Made by a program: the position numbers and the translations under genes. From positions 455,634 to 484,364 of the forward strand of contig BFEA01000648.1 of the NCBI GenBank assembly GCA_003427395.1: a stretch of DNA of 28,731 nucleotides, read 5' to 3'. Under the pieces are notes generated by a model. The model was not told the origin of the DNA, did not search any database, and worked only from the letters and a program-made list of their open reading frames with translations. Positions 9,704 to 18,109 of this stretch are shown one piece after another; position 1 is the first letter of the stretch, and each line of letters opens with the position of its first letter. This stretch comes from Chara braunii (taxonomy: Eukaryota; Streptophyta; Charophyceae; Charales; Characeae).

Positions 9704-10973
9704 GTGGAAATCCAAAAGTTGATGGATCGCGTATGCTCCCTCTCGAATATGACAGTTAATTGGGGTGACAAGACACAAGGGTGGTGGATTCACTTCCAGG
9801 GAGGGAGACCACTAGAAACCCCTAATATTAGATGGATGGCCACAGAAGCCCCAATCAGAATCTTGGGGGTCCAAATGACAGCAGAGGGGAAACCGCCTCT
9901 AAATGATGAATGGCTCACGCAACCAGTCCTAAGGAAACTGACCCAGTGGAAGGACCGGCAGACTTCCTTAATGGGTCGGTCCCTAGTAATCAACAATGTA
10001 ATTTTGGTTGCCCTCTTGTATAAAATAGCAATCTGGGCTCTCAGCAAACCGGCGATAACTTCCCTCCAGAGGCAGGTGGTCGCTTTCCTGTGGAGGGGGA
10101 ATTATGAGTGTCCGAGGGCCATTAGTAGAGTGGCCTGGCAGTCGGTCGTGCAGCCAAAAACTAAAGGAGGGGTAGGGATAATCGACCCGGCCACTCAAGT
10201 GATGACCCTAGCCCTCCAGTGGGTAAAAGGTCTTCTCTTTTCCACACAGGCGTCGTGGCAACCCTTGGCCTTGCAGCAGATTGCTAGGTTAGCGCCACCT
10301 ACGCCCCTTGAGGTAGAGCCGGAGACGTGGCTTGAGGACAGATATTGGACCATACCGCAAAAATCGTCCCGACCAATGTGCAGGGAGGATCAGACAGACA
10401 GGCGGTCAGGCAAGACTTGAAGAAAGACCCTCTTTGGACCACGATACTCAAGAGTTATCCGTACCTGACAAAGTCCCACCAATGCGCTGGGAAGAAGTGG
10501 CCCGTCAACCGCTGTTCGGAAACCAGTGGGTAACTGGCCCCCAAAGTAAGGTCTTTCATAGCAGTGAAAATCCTTGGAAAGGTTGGATTAAGAATGGTGT
10601 GCTTCGAGTCAAAGATATTTGGGACCAGGAAACCAAGGACTGGCTGCCAGAGACCCGTTTAAGGAAGAAACTGAAGTACTGCCATAAGGTGGGAGAAGCG
10701 TTGGAGACCATTATCTTTGCTATCCCTCTCGACTGGATCCGAATCTTCAAGAAAGGGCTGGTGCTGATGGAGGGAGATTGGGTGGGGTTCTGGGGTACCA
10801 AGGGGTTGGTTGGAAGTGTAGTGTATACTCACCAGGCCGGCAGGGGGGAGGAGCAGGAAGTGATCGCCAACCATTCTAAAATAGGTACAGCCATAAGAGA
10901 CAGCATGGTACCCGAGGTCTGGAGTATATCGTATTCGAGTCCTCAAAGAAAAGGACCAATGGCAAGCATATAA
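9704..10973 (+). pseudogene. LINE B ORF2 thumb and connection region (partly open)
   Basis: A long open frame (9704-10420) carries SNMTVNWGDK, IRILGVQMTAEGK, LRKLTQWKDRQTSLMGRSLV and VVAFLWRGNYECPRAISRVA, then GGVGIIDP, the conserved post-palm landmarks of plant-type LINE ORF2. A second frame (about 10392-10973) continues with MRWEEVARQPLFGNQW, WKGWIKNGVLRVKDIWD and WLPETRL. The corresponding blocks in LINE D (RIRWEEIWRRPLFGHP) and LINE C (EEILRQPFFCDPW) confirm that this is one protein shifted between frames. The function of this connection region is poorly defined in the family. Confidence 0.82.
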
Positions 10974-11092
10974 ACCGAACAAACCAATTCAAGAGCTCCC
11001 GCTAGACCCGGATGAGTGGATATGGACCCAGCAATATGGGAGGGGGAGGTCTGGGGTGAGGTCAGTCTCTCTCAGTCAAGGCTGCCTACCAC

Positions 11093-11989
11093 ATGTTGCG
11101 TCCGAGAGTAAATCTGAAAGACGTGGTAGAGGCGCGTTGGATGAAACACCTAAACGTGGGAAGAGACACACTACGACCGATTAAATGGTTTAAGGCGAGT
11201 AAGGCCATGCCAGCAAAGCTAGCGTCACTCCAATGGCAGGTGGAACATAGGCCCCTGCCAACCAATGACTGCCTGATAGATACAACGCACCTGAAACAAA
11301 AGGGTTTGGCACTTCCGTGGTGCAAGATATGCTCAACATCCTTCCCGGCTCGTAAATGGCCTGAGACCATAGAACACATGTTTTCGCAGTGCCTGGCAGC
11401 AATATGGTTGTGGAGGTGGTGGGGCCGCATATGGAGACAACTGGGCACCTCACAACTGTGGCCCTGGGACTGGAGAGCGCTCCTTTGTGAGGCATGGACT
11501 CCAGAGCATGCTACCCCCTTTGAAGAAAATATGTTTAAAATAGGGCGCCGGGTAGTTATTTGGGCCATCTGGTGGAAACAATGCACACTTGAAATGGAAG
11601 GAGTACGCCGGGATGGAACAGAATTCATCATTTCAATTAAAGAACAAATACAAAATGACATTTCCATTCAATGGGAAAGATTCAAAGAAAAGATCACATA
11701 TCTACACTCTAAACAGGAAATCAGACAACACATCGAGAGGTTCTGTAAAGACTGGCTGGGGAGGGAACAAGGGGGTTGGATTGCTAAGGTAACATGGAAG
11801 GGAGGGGAGAAAGGGGGGGGGGGGNGAAGACATAGAGCAAGGGGAAAGGGACTACCACCTATGCTTTCAGGATTGGACAATGATCGACCCCGCCATCCCA
11901 CTCTGGCCCCTCTCAGATTTGCTGAACTCTTCCCACCCCCTCCTTTAGCTTTGGTTGAGATGGAATGGTACCTGGGGGATAGTGGCTAA
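11093..11989 (+). pseudogene. LINE B ORF2 C-terminus with zf-RVT zinc finger
   Basis: This nearly uninterrupted frame of 298 codons encodes the end of ORF2. MPAKLASLQWQVEHRPLP precedes a cysteine-histidine cluster: Cys at 11321-11323, Cys three residues later, His at 11374-11376 and Cys at 11390-11392 (C-x2-C-x16-H-x4-C). WRWWGRIWRQ and RRVVIWAIWWKQCTLEMEG follow, as in the plant zf-RVT region. The G-run with an N at 11814-11825 probably shifts the frame: another frame just after it reads EDIEQGERDYHLCFQDW and looks like the better continuation. Nucleic-acid binding is the expected role in the family. Confidence 0.83.
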
Positions 11990-12337
11990 GGTTAGGTGTA
12001 CACGGTATAGGCCTGCTCAGTCCATCCCCTGGGTCGCAGGGCAATCAATGCTGGCAGGCCTCAGGGCCATTGTTCTCAGAAATTCTCATTCGCTCTGCGT
12101 GGCATGTAGGCAATCATCTTAGGTTACTGGTAGGTTTACCTGCTAGAGTATAGTCGTTACAGGTTGATCCTGTGAGGTGTTGTCATTACAATTACTCGTC
12201 TGGCCAAACAATCCATTCAAATGTCCAGGGACGCTGGACCCGATTTCCAGCAAGTGCTGCTCCCCACCAATAGATGGAACCTCCCTGGTGATGCTAGTGG
12301 TGCCTGCTCTTACCAGCCCCCCTAGCATCGAATCGGG

Positions 12338-12342
<5 letters not shown>
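11990..12342 (+). other. LINE B 3' UTR
   Basis: This non-coding tail carries the family module GCAATCAATGCTGGCAGG at 12043-12060, the hairpin at 12233-12251 and CTCCCCACCAATAGA at 12260-12274. The last is repeated exactly on the minus strand at 15072-15086. It ends at the A27 run. Confidence 0.7.
12233..12251 (+). promoter_or_regulatory. Conserved LINE 3' hairpin (copy 2)
   Basis: GCTGGA (12233-12238), loop CCCGATT and TCCAGC (12246-12251) form a perfect stem, preceded by GGGAC. It lies about 90 bases before the poly(A) tail of LINE B, which has recognisable ORF2, so the hairpin is tied to this LINE family. Confidence 0.72.
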
Positions 12343-12373
<31 letters not shown>

Positions 12374-12547
12374 AGTGCAGCGGGGCCCATTTTCATTTCC
12401 CTCACAGGTACAGCCGGGCCCCTTCTCTGCTATAAGCCACAAAACGGCAAAGAAATAAAAAACAAAACGAAAACGGACCTGCCGACGCCACAAAACAACA
12501 AAAACAAAACAGAAAAAAGAAAAAGAATGAGCCCGCCCAAAACGGGG

Positions 12548-12586
<39 letters not shown>

Positions 12587-12689
12587 AACTCCCAAAAACA
12601 TATATGTTATGCAGAAGAATAGACTAAACAACATTTGCCTCGACGTTATATCCAAATTCTGGAAAAAAAAAAAAAAAAAAAAAAAAAAA
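12343..12689 (+). repeat. Three long A runs separated by A-rich DNA
   Basis: A27 (12343-12369), A33 (12548-12580) and A27 (12663-12689) lie within 350 bases, with A-rich spacers between. The first is the LINE B tail. The others look like tails of further retrocopies or a duplicated tail. In the first spacer, GGGCCCATTTTC and GGGCCCCTTCTC near 12383 and 12415 sit in a weak 16-base direct repeat. No coding sequence is visible. Exact run lengths are unreliable in short-read assemblies. Confidence 0.75.
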
Positions 12690-12849
12690 CGAAACACAGA
12701 CGTGCTACGCCTATGTACTTGTATGCTACCACGAGGAATCGAAGCTTCCCGATCGCGGCCCTCCCGAGCGATACACCACCCCCTCCCCACAGTTCTGCGC
12801 GCCCAACCTGGCCCTGCCCTGTCACCGATTTCTGTTGGGCCCAGGAACA

Positions 12850-12931
12850 GCGTTACACAGGCCCACTTTCCCTGTCTCTTATACACATCTAGATGTGTAT
12901 AAGAGACAGGCGTTACACAGGCCCACTTTCC
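12850..12931. other. Assembly artefact: Nextera junction adapter between 22-bp duplicated flanks
   Basis: Bases 12872-12890 are CTGTCTCTTATACACATCT, and 12891-12909 are its exact reverse complement AGATGTGTATAAGAGACAG, the Tn5 mosaic end used in Nextera libraries. Together they form the 38-base mate-pair junction adapter. The genomic sequence on both sides is an identical 22-mer (12850-12871 and 12910-12931, GCGTTACACAGG...). The simplest reading is that two contig ends sharing 22 bases were joined with the adapter left in, so about 60 bases here are not genomic. The peptide SYTHLDVYKRQ in the overlapping minus frame is the translated adapter. Confidence 0.96.
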
Positions 12932-12962
12932 TGAGTGAGCACAAGTCTTGCAAGGGGAAAAA

Positions 12963-13064
12963 AGGAAAGTTCTGAGGAAGGAGAACAAGAGGATTAAGGA
13001 TTAAAGGGGGGGGGGGGGGGGGGGGGGGAAGAAGGAAAGCGCTGAGGAAGAAGAAGAAGAAGAA
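12963..13064. repeat. Direct repeat around a G23 run, then (AAG)n
   Basis: GGAAAGTTCTGAGGAAGGAG (about 12964-12983) is repeated as GGAAAGCGCTGAGGAAGAAG (about 13034-13053). G23 lies between them at 13006-13028, and an (AAG)n run follows to about 13064. The G run marks a region of uncertain assembly length. Confidence 0.8.
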
Positions 13065-14220
13065 GGTGGTCATGGTGGTGGTGCTGTTGATGCTCATTAC
13101 ATTATCTGCATTGGACTGTTTTCCATGGTATGTGCAGCTCTTTGATTGCCCCCTGAGGGAGTACAGTTCTTGCAAGAGGGGGCATCGGATCTCCTTTCCC
13201 GCAATAACCCCATTTCTTGACAGTGGCAGTCAGATGAAGTCAGCAATATGAAATGACCAGGTGCAGAGCAGCAGCAGCAGCAAGAACAAAAGCCACAACA
13301 GAGGAAGGAAGCCTTAAGTTGGCAAAGGCACCTTGAGCTGCCAAACTGACCTAAGCTTGACGTAATTTGCGGCAGTGTGCCGGATTCGGTTCTTCTTCTC
13401 TTGCCGTCAATCGAACAATTTGTTTTGATCTGGAAGAGAACAGTTCCGGCGAGATTGGAAGGAAGCTGTCATGAGGACATCAGATCGGACAGAAGCATCT
13501 CCCTCCCGTTCCAATATTGTCAGCCTTCGTCTTCATTTTCCGGGTGTTCGCACCTTTTTTCTGGTGATCTACGAATTGCGGTTGGTGGTTTTGGGATCCC
13601 GTAGAAAATGCATCTTTGATGCCTTGAGTATTAGTTATTCTATTTAATAACTTAATGATAACTAACACTTAATTATGAATGATATGATCCCTTCCTTTTT
13701 CTGCTCACCTTCACATCACTTTTGGTACAGTGTTTTGATCCAAGCTTCCAGGTACGTAATATAAACCAGAACATTTCTGTTTTTTCCCCTTCTTCAGATG
13801 TGTGGAAAACCCTGCTCCATCTTAGTACTGAATTGACTGTTTTATCTGAGTTTCTACTTGGAGATTTTACATATACCAAGTAAAATTAATAATTATTAAT
13901 TATTCAATAGATAATAGATATGCAAGGAGCTACACGTCGTATTTAATATTGGCGAAGATCTGCAAGTCAGTAAACACGCTTTCAGGGTTTTCAACTTTTC
14001 AGCTGCACAGTTAGTTAAGCTCTCACCAGACTCAGCACTGTATTTCAGGGTCTGCTGAGTTACTGCAGGCCATGCATTTTTCATGCTGGCCGGTAAAAAA
14101 GGATCAAGCACCATATGCTAGACAAGATTTTGGTGGCCTTGTTTTTTGGATACAAGGGTGGTTTTCAAGTAATGCAAGAATTGAATTTGCTTTGCTGCTC
14201 CAATGTGATTTTGGTAGGAA
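13065..14220. other. Unassigned DNA, no recognisable gene
   Basis: Ordinary-looking mixed sequence. The only noteworthy frame starts at an ATG at 13072 and gives about 59 residues with a hydrophobic start (MVVVLLMLITLSALDC) and three further Cys; I do not regard it as a supported gene. A short (CAG)n run lies at about 13267-13281. The part from 13620 to 13930 is AT-rich. No RNA gene or mobile element was seen. Confidence 0.5.
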
Positions 14221-14221
14221 A

Positions 14222-14270
14222 AGGGGGGGGGTGGGGGATGGGGGGGGGGTAGGAGAGGAAGGAGGGGGAT
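14222..14270 (+). repeat. G-rich tract, quadruplex-prone
   Basis: G runs of about 9, 5 and 10 are separated by one or two bases (14223-14250), followed by GGAGAGGAAGGAGGGGG. Four or more G-tracts of at least three with short loops fit a quadruplex. The neighbouring DNA is not G-rich. Confidence 0.8.
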
Positions 14271-14287
14271 CCTAATTTTCGTAGTCG

Positions 14288-14421
14288 TGTGATTTGGTCA
14301 GCACATGTCATGCTCATTTACTCCAAAGAATCCGAAAGGAAAGAACCCTCTACTTATTTTTCAGTTGTCACTGGTCTTCTTGTGGTTTGGTCAGCACATC
14401 TCGTGCTCGTGCTCTTTTACT
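14288..14421 (+). repeat. Direct repeat pair, about 95 bp apart
   Basis: TTTGGTCAGCACATGTCATG (14293-14312, continuing CTCATTTACT) recurs at 14386-14421 as TTTGGTCAGCACATCTCGTG, with an extra CGTGCT and then TTTTACT. The frame across both copies shows the repeat as WSAHVMLIY and WSAHLVLVLFY. The unit is unassigned. Confidence 0.75.
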
Positions 14422-14589
14422 TCGCATCTCATGCAATTGCCCACGCATCAATCCGTATAAAGTGCACACTGCACATGCATGTGAAGAAATTGATCAGTAG
14501 ATATTCCTGGAGCAATCCACTCATCAATGAACCTGCAGTCAAACGTTCACGTAATCCAAAAATGTAATCACCAAACATAAGCACAAAGA

Positions 14590-14640
14590 ACATTGAGACT
14601 GAGAGCAGTGCTGGACAACGGGTCCAGCATCCCTAGATGA
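14590..14640 (-). repeat. LINE 3' tail fragment with conserved hairpin (copy 3)
   Basis: On the minus strand, GGGATGCTGGACCCG is followed by a loop and TCCAGC. The stem extends to 7 bp (TGCTGGA/TCCAGCA, 14609-14629). The order GGGAyGCTGGACCCG matches LINE B. No poly(A) or ORF2 sequence is evident beside it, so it is a short relic. Confidence 0.55.
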
Positions 14641-15035
14641 AATGCTACAGAGGTTTTCACCCATAGGCCCAGACAAACCCAGGCCACTAGCTGAAGCAGC
14701 TTCAACAAAGAAAAGAGAAGAGAAAAGAAAAGTGAATGAATGTACAGTATGTTGCCACATTGTGAGTCCAAGGGGACCCCAATGGGCCCTGACTACTTTA
14801 CCTCCAAAATGAATTCAGAGGCTAAGACGGACCCCTCGGTTCTAATTGCCCGTCAGATGGGGCTTTGACAATTATGATCCCCTCGCATTCTTGGTTGGGA
14901 TAGATCGGGCGGTTTCCATCCCGGAAGCCAGGGGCAAAGCTGTAGATTTGTCGGCGAGCGTGGGTGACCATCTTTCAAATAACTAGCTGAAGGCTGTCTC
15001 TGTTGAGGGCTCTGCATGATCATGATCCTTCTTTC
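14641..15035. other. Unassigned DNA between two LINE-tail fragments
   Basis: No gene or repeat recognised. The stretch could contain further decayed LINE sequence on the minus strand. Confidence 0.4.
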
Positions 15036-15200
15036 TTTTTTTTTTCACAAAGGCAAGGCTCCTTTCTCCTTTCTATTGGTGGGGAGTGTCAGCTGCTGTA
15101 ATCCGGGTCCAGCGTCCCTTGAGTACAACAATCATCCCACTCAACACGCTTCCCCACGTTACGGCCCAGGGAACCCTGCCAGCATAGCTTGCTTCCCTCG
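15036..15200 (-). mobile_element. LINE 3' UTR fragment with A10 tail (minus strand)
   Basis: Read on the minus strand it has, in order: AAGCTATGCTGGCAGGGTTC (15190-15171), GGGACGCTGGACCCGG with the hairpin (15119-15095), CTCCCCACCAATAGA (15086-15072) and A10 (15045-15036). The same order is seen in LINE B's 3' UTR, with shorter spacing between the first two modules. In this copy the hairpin has one stem mismatch (GCTGGA opposite TACAGC). It is a 3'-end-only LINE insertion or a derived short element. Confidence 0.7.
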
Positions 15201-15575
15201 GGAAGGATTTACTGCCAGTTAAGCCCATACCATACCGCCATTCCGCCCGTGTGTGATGATATTCTACCCCTCTTGCCAATAAAACGGACCAAAACCAGTC
15301 AGAGTTCCCCCTCTAGACCCTCAGAAATGGGCCTCCTGATTTCTTATAAATCCTGGGACGACTCTTACTCTTTCCATCTTGCCCTGCTAGTGCTGTTATA
15401 GTGCCAGGCAGCAGGAAATAACAGTCAAATTGAACAAATTCTTTTTTTCGTGAAGAACAGCCTGGGACAGAAAAAGTCGGTAGATTGGAAGGGGGCTTAC
15501 TTAATCCAGTTCAAGTGGAGCCACAGGCAAACAGGGGGCCTCGACCCAGACACCCTCCAAGAGGGCGGCTTGATG
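15201..15575. other. Unassigned DNA
   Basis: No supported gene. It may hold upstream parts of the adjacent minus-strand LINE fragment, but I see no protein homology. Confidence 0.4.
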
Positions 15576-15680
15576 AAAAAAAAAAAAAAAAACAGAACCT
15601 TATGGTTCTGGCTCCTTCCCATTCTCGGGAGAAACAGTCCAGTTCCTATTCCCCGGCAAGTCAAGATGAAATATGTATAG
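15576..15680 (-). repeat. LINE-type 3' tail, variant 2, minus strand (hairpin plus T17)
   Basis: On the minus strand, GACTTGCCGGGG, GGAACTGGACTG, GAGAATGGGAAGGAGCC and then the hairpin AGAACC-ATAA-GGTTCT (15609-15594) lead into T17. This parallels 3232-3316 block by block. A short (CA)n run lies next to it at about 15682-15698. Confidence 0.65.
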
Positions 15681-15699
15681 CACACACACACACACACTC

Positions 15700-16200
15700 T
15701 TCCCCTTTAAGGTAGGAAACCCCGAGGGACGACATTGATTACTTTTTGCCGGAAGGATGTACCACCCCTCACCCCTGCCTAAGCTAGGCTGATTTCTTCT
15801 ACTTTGACTCTAAGACGAGGAAACGAACCCAGTAATGTGGACCCTGTCGGCTTGCTTGAAGGAGGTCTCATCTAACCTGTTCCTCTCCTCTCAGTTCTTT
15901 GACTGTCAGATTCTCATTGAATATGAGAGCTGTAGACTTGAACCTCCTCATTAGGTCCTTATTAACCCTAAACCCTCTCAGATCTAGTTGCTAATGGCTA
16001 CTGAATCTGTGGATGATATTAAATTCTATGCTCCCTTTTTTATCTTTCTTAACCTGCAAAATCTACCTGGCGCTAAGAAATAAACCCTAGCTAATTTAGT
16101 TGGCCTGCTAAACCTTTCCTTGAAATCTCTTCTTATGGTCTATAACTCATAATCCAAGTTATTCTTGCGTTAACTGGAGGGAAGAGTCGTTTTGGGAACT
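15700..16200. other. Unassigned DNA with plant telomere-like motifs
   Basis: No gene is seen. AACCCTAAACCCT (about 15964-15976) and AAACCCTAG (about 16083-16091) resemble the plant telomere unit and promoter telo-box. Two short copies alone do not show a promoter or telomere relic. Confidence 0.4.
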
Positions 16201-16835
16201 GTTTGTGGGGGGGAACTGGTACTGTTTTGCTGGCTTGCGAAGAGAATGTGTGGGTTGTTTGTAGGTCTAGGCTGTGGGGTTGGATGGGTGATGTGTTCCA
16301 GTGTGTGGTGTCGTGGCTGGGAGGGTATGGGTTGGGATTAGGGATTTGTGTGGAGGTAATGGGGCTAGGTGTGTGCGTGAGGGGAGTGAGGGCTATGAGG
16401 GGTTTGAGGGGGTTGAGGGGGAATTAGGACTGTGTGATTCCTTATGGTGGCGATGAGGTCTGTGGGGGTTTAATGTTTGGCGTGTAGTCTGTTAGTAAAG
16501 GCCTCTGTTGTGTTGTCGTTTGTGGCTGAGATGTTGCAGGGGGGCTGTTTGTTCTCGATGGGGAAGGGGGGAAGTCCAATGTGCTCCTCGAATGCCTTTG
16601 GTAAGTATACCTGCGGTGCATTAGATGGAATTGATCTGGATGCTCAATGAGTCTGGTGTGCTAGTCGTTTGTCTTGAGTTTGGATTAGTGTTCTGTGTTG
16701 TGTCGTTCCACATTGCGAAGATTGGGCCCTGACCTTTGACGATTGCTATCTTACCCTTGGCAAGATAAACATCCTCAAATTTGGTTTGTGTTACGATCCT
16801 GGCCAATTCCGAAGTATACATTCATCTGAAAGTAC
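16201..16835 (-). other. Strongly G/T-biased stretch, possible relic reading frame on the minus strand
   Basis: The plus strand is rich in G and T, so the minus strand reads as A/C-rich, Pro/Thr-rich sequence (for example LTPLTHTPSPITSTQ). A 66-residue frame at 16621-16821 contains TQTKFEDVYLAKGKIAIVKG. The bias resembles the minus-strand coding of LINE C, whose plus strand is also G/T-rich. It could be a decayed ORF1 linker, but no motif proves it. Confidence 0.35.
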
Positions 16836-16857
16836 AATGTCATCCAATCGCAAAAAG

Positions 16858-16937
16858 AAATGAATGAACTTGAGAGGAGAGAGAGGGAAAGAAGAAGAGG
16901 AAGAAGAAGAAGTAAGAAAGAAGAAGGAGATGATGTA
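16858..16937 (+). repeat. Purine-rich (GAA/GAG) tract
   Basis: About 80 bases of GAGAG, GAAGAA and AGGAAG low-complexity sequence on the plus strand. Confidence 0.85.
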
Positions 16938-17025
16938 CTCCAGCATAGACCAATGACAAGGCTCTTCTTCTTCGCCAACCAATCTCTTCCTCCTTATCTC
17001 CTCCCCTCTTATTCAAACAAGAAAT

Positions 17026-17720
17026 NACAATAATAATGTTGAATGACTGAACCAGAATCAATGTCCGAATCCCACTTCTACTGCAGGCACAACATGAGGT
17101 CCACCATAGCCNTGGCCACCCTTCCTCTTCCTCTACATACAGNCCGAGGCTATGGNNGNGCACTGAGGGCTCTCCCTCCTGTCCAAAGGACAACCCAAAG
17201 CAGCTATGTCGCTGCCCTTCTGTCCCAAGGTCAACACCATGCAGCTATACCGCTGCCCCACTCAACCGCCANGCCTGACTCTGCCCCGAGCTTCCTTGAT
17301 GCGGCACTANCCCCACTGGGGCCTTCCAGATGCAGCGCCTAACAAGGTGATGAAGATGGTGTCTGCCATAGCCAGGTAAGTACCCCACCACTCTCCTCCT
17401 TGGTCCCCTTCTCCCTCCTCCTCCTACCGGTAGAGCTCTCCACCATAGCCAAGGTGGAAGCTCCCGGCTTCTTCCTCCCAGCTGCGCTGTAGTACCCAGC
17501 GCCACTCCAGCCAGCGCTCCAGCAGCGTGTCGCCAAACTTGCACACTGAAGAATGAGGCCGAGCTCTTGCCTCGGCCTCTTGATATAGTGGCCTGCTTGC
17601 CTCCTGGGTGGTGACTTCCAGGCCGCTCAGCCTCCCAAGCAACCGGTACCTCCTCCCTTTCGGAGGGAAACATCACTGCAGACTCTGATATTGCCCGCAC
17701 AGGCTCTAGACTTAGACTGG
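17026..17720. other. GC-rich unassigned region with isolated Ns
   Basis: Single or paired N bases occur at 17026, 17112, 17143, 17156-17157, 17159, 17272 and 17310. They look like unresolved base calls, not scaffold gaps. A two-unit tandem repeat of about 45 bp lies at roughly 17175-17264 (GCAGCTATGTCGCTGCCC and GCAGCTATACCGCTGCCC). CCATAGCC recurs at about 17105, 17367 and 17443. CAG|GTAAGT at 17373-17381 matches a splice donor, but no exon is supported. The 151-codon minus frame over this region is unrecognised and probably chance in GC-rich DNA. Confidence 0.5.
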
Positions 17721-17724
17721 ATGG

Positions 17725-17965
17725 ACTGGTACCGGCCTAGACCTAGCCTACCACTACTAGGCCTCTAAAGATGCTAACTTTGTCTTCTTCTGCTTGGCCT
17801 CGAGTATCCGGCACATCTACTGCTACTGGGTGTGGTACTGGCCTACCTGCTACTTGAGTGTTTTTCCACTGCTCTAAGCACCGCGGGCCCCTGGCTCCGC
17901 TACTTGAGTGTTTCCCCCGCTGCAACCCTTAATGCCACGGCCACAGGTGAGTACCGGCCCTACGG
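17725..17965 (+). repeat. Short interspersed motifs: GTACYGGCCTA x3 and a 50-bp-spaced direct repeat
   Basis: GTACCGGCCTA (17729), GTACTGGCCTA (17834) and GTACCGGCCCT (17951) recur at intervals of about 105 and 117 bases. GCTACTTGAGTGTTT occurs at 17849-17863 and 17899-17913. These suggest an old tandem array, but the units are too diverged for me to define. Confidence 0.45.
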
Positions 17966-17996
17966 GCCTGCCAAACAAGCAAGTACCCTTCCGGGT

Positions 17997-18066
17997 CACA
18001 CACACACTCATGCCGACAAGCACTCAGACAGGCACGCAAGTCCACAGGCACACACACATACAGACT
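17997..18066. repeat. CA-rich low-complexity stretch
   Basis: Interrupted CACACA and ACAGGCAC units lie immediately outside the inferred 3' end of LINE C coding sequence. Confidence 0.7.
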
Positions 18067-18109
18067 TAGAAAACACAGCAGAATGCGGGAATCTCAGCAA
18101 GGCATCCAT

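Larger units (their letters stand above)
7480..12369 (+). mobile_element. LINE B: L1-type retrotransposon, ORF2 nearly complete, poly(A) tail
   Basis: Domains are in the canonical order: AP-like endonuclease (7500-8275), linker, reverse transcriptase (8780-9700), connection (9704-10973), zinc finger (11321-11392), 3' UTR with hairpin (12233-12251) and A27 (12343-12369). ORF1 was not recognised, so the copy may be 5'-truncated just upstream of ORF2 or have a decayed ORF1. At least six frame shifts or stops make it inactive. One N in a G-run (11825) shows that part of the damage may be sequence error. Confidence 0.88.

Noticed and set aside
12872-12909. Perfect 38-base inverted repeat as a natural Tn5-like transposon end or attachment site
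   Set aside because: It is base-for-base the synthetic Nextera junction adapter, with no transposon beside it, and the 22-base flank duplication is not the 9 bp that Tn5 makes.
12341-12988. 215-codon minus-strand frame
   Set aside because: It is made of poly-Phe from the A runs joined through the sequencing adapter.
14289-14567. 92-codon plus-strand frame with repeated WSAH motif
   Set aside because: The motif is explained by the local direct repeat; no family or start context supports a gene.
15964-16091. AAACCCTA-like motifs as telomere relic or promoter telo-box
   Set aside because: Only about two units and one isolated copy; frequent by chance in plant DNA, with no gene downstream.
17373-17381. 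Perfect splice donor CAG|GTAAGT suggesting a host exon
   Set aside because: No coding exon, acceptor or partner exon is recognisable on the plus strand.
17245-17700. 151-codon minus-strand frame
   Set aside because: GC-rich DNA lacks stops by chance; the frame contains ambiguous residues, resembles no family, and overlaps tandem repeats.
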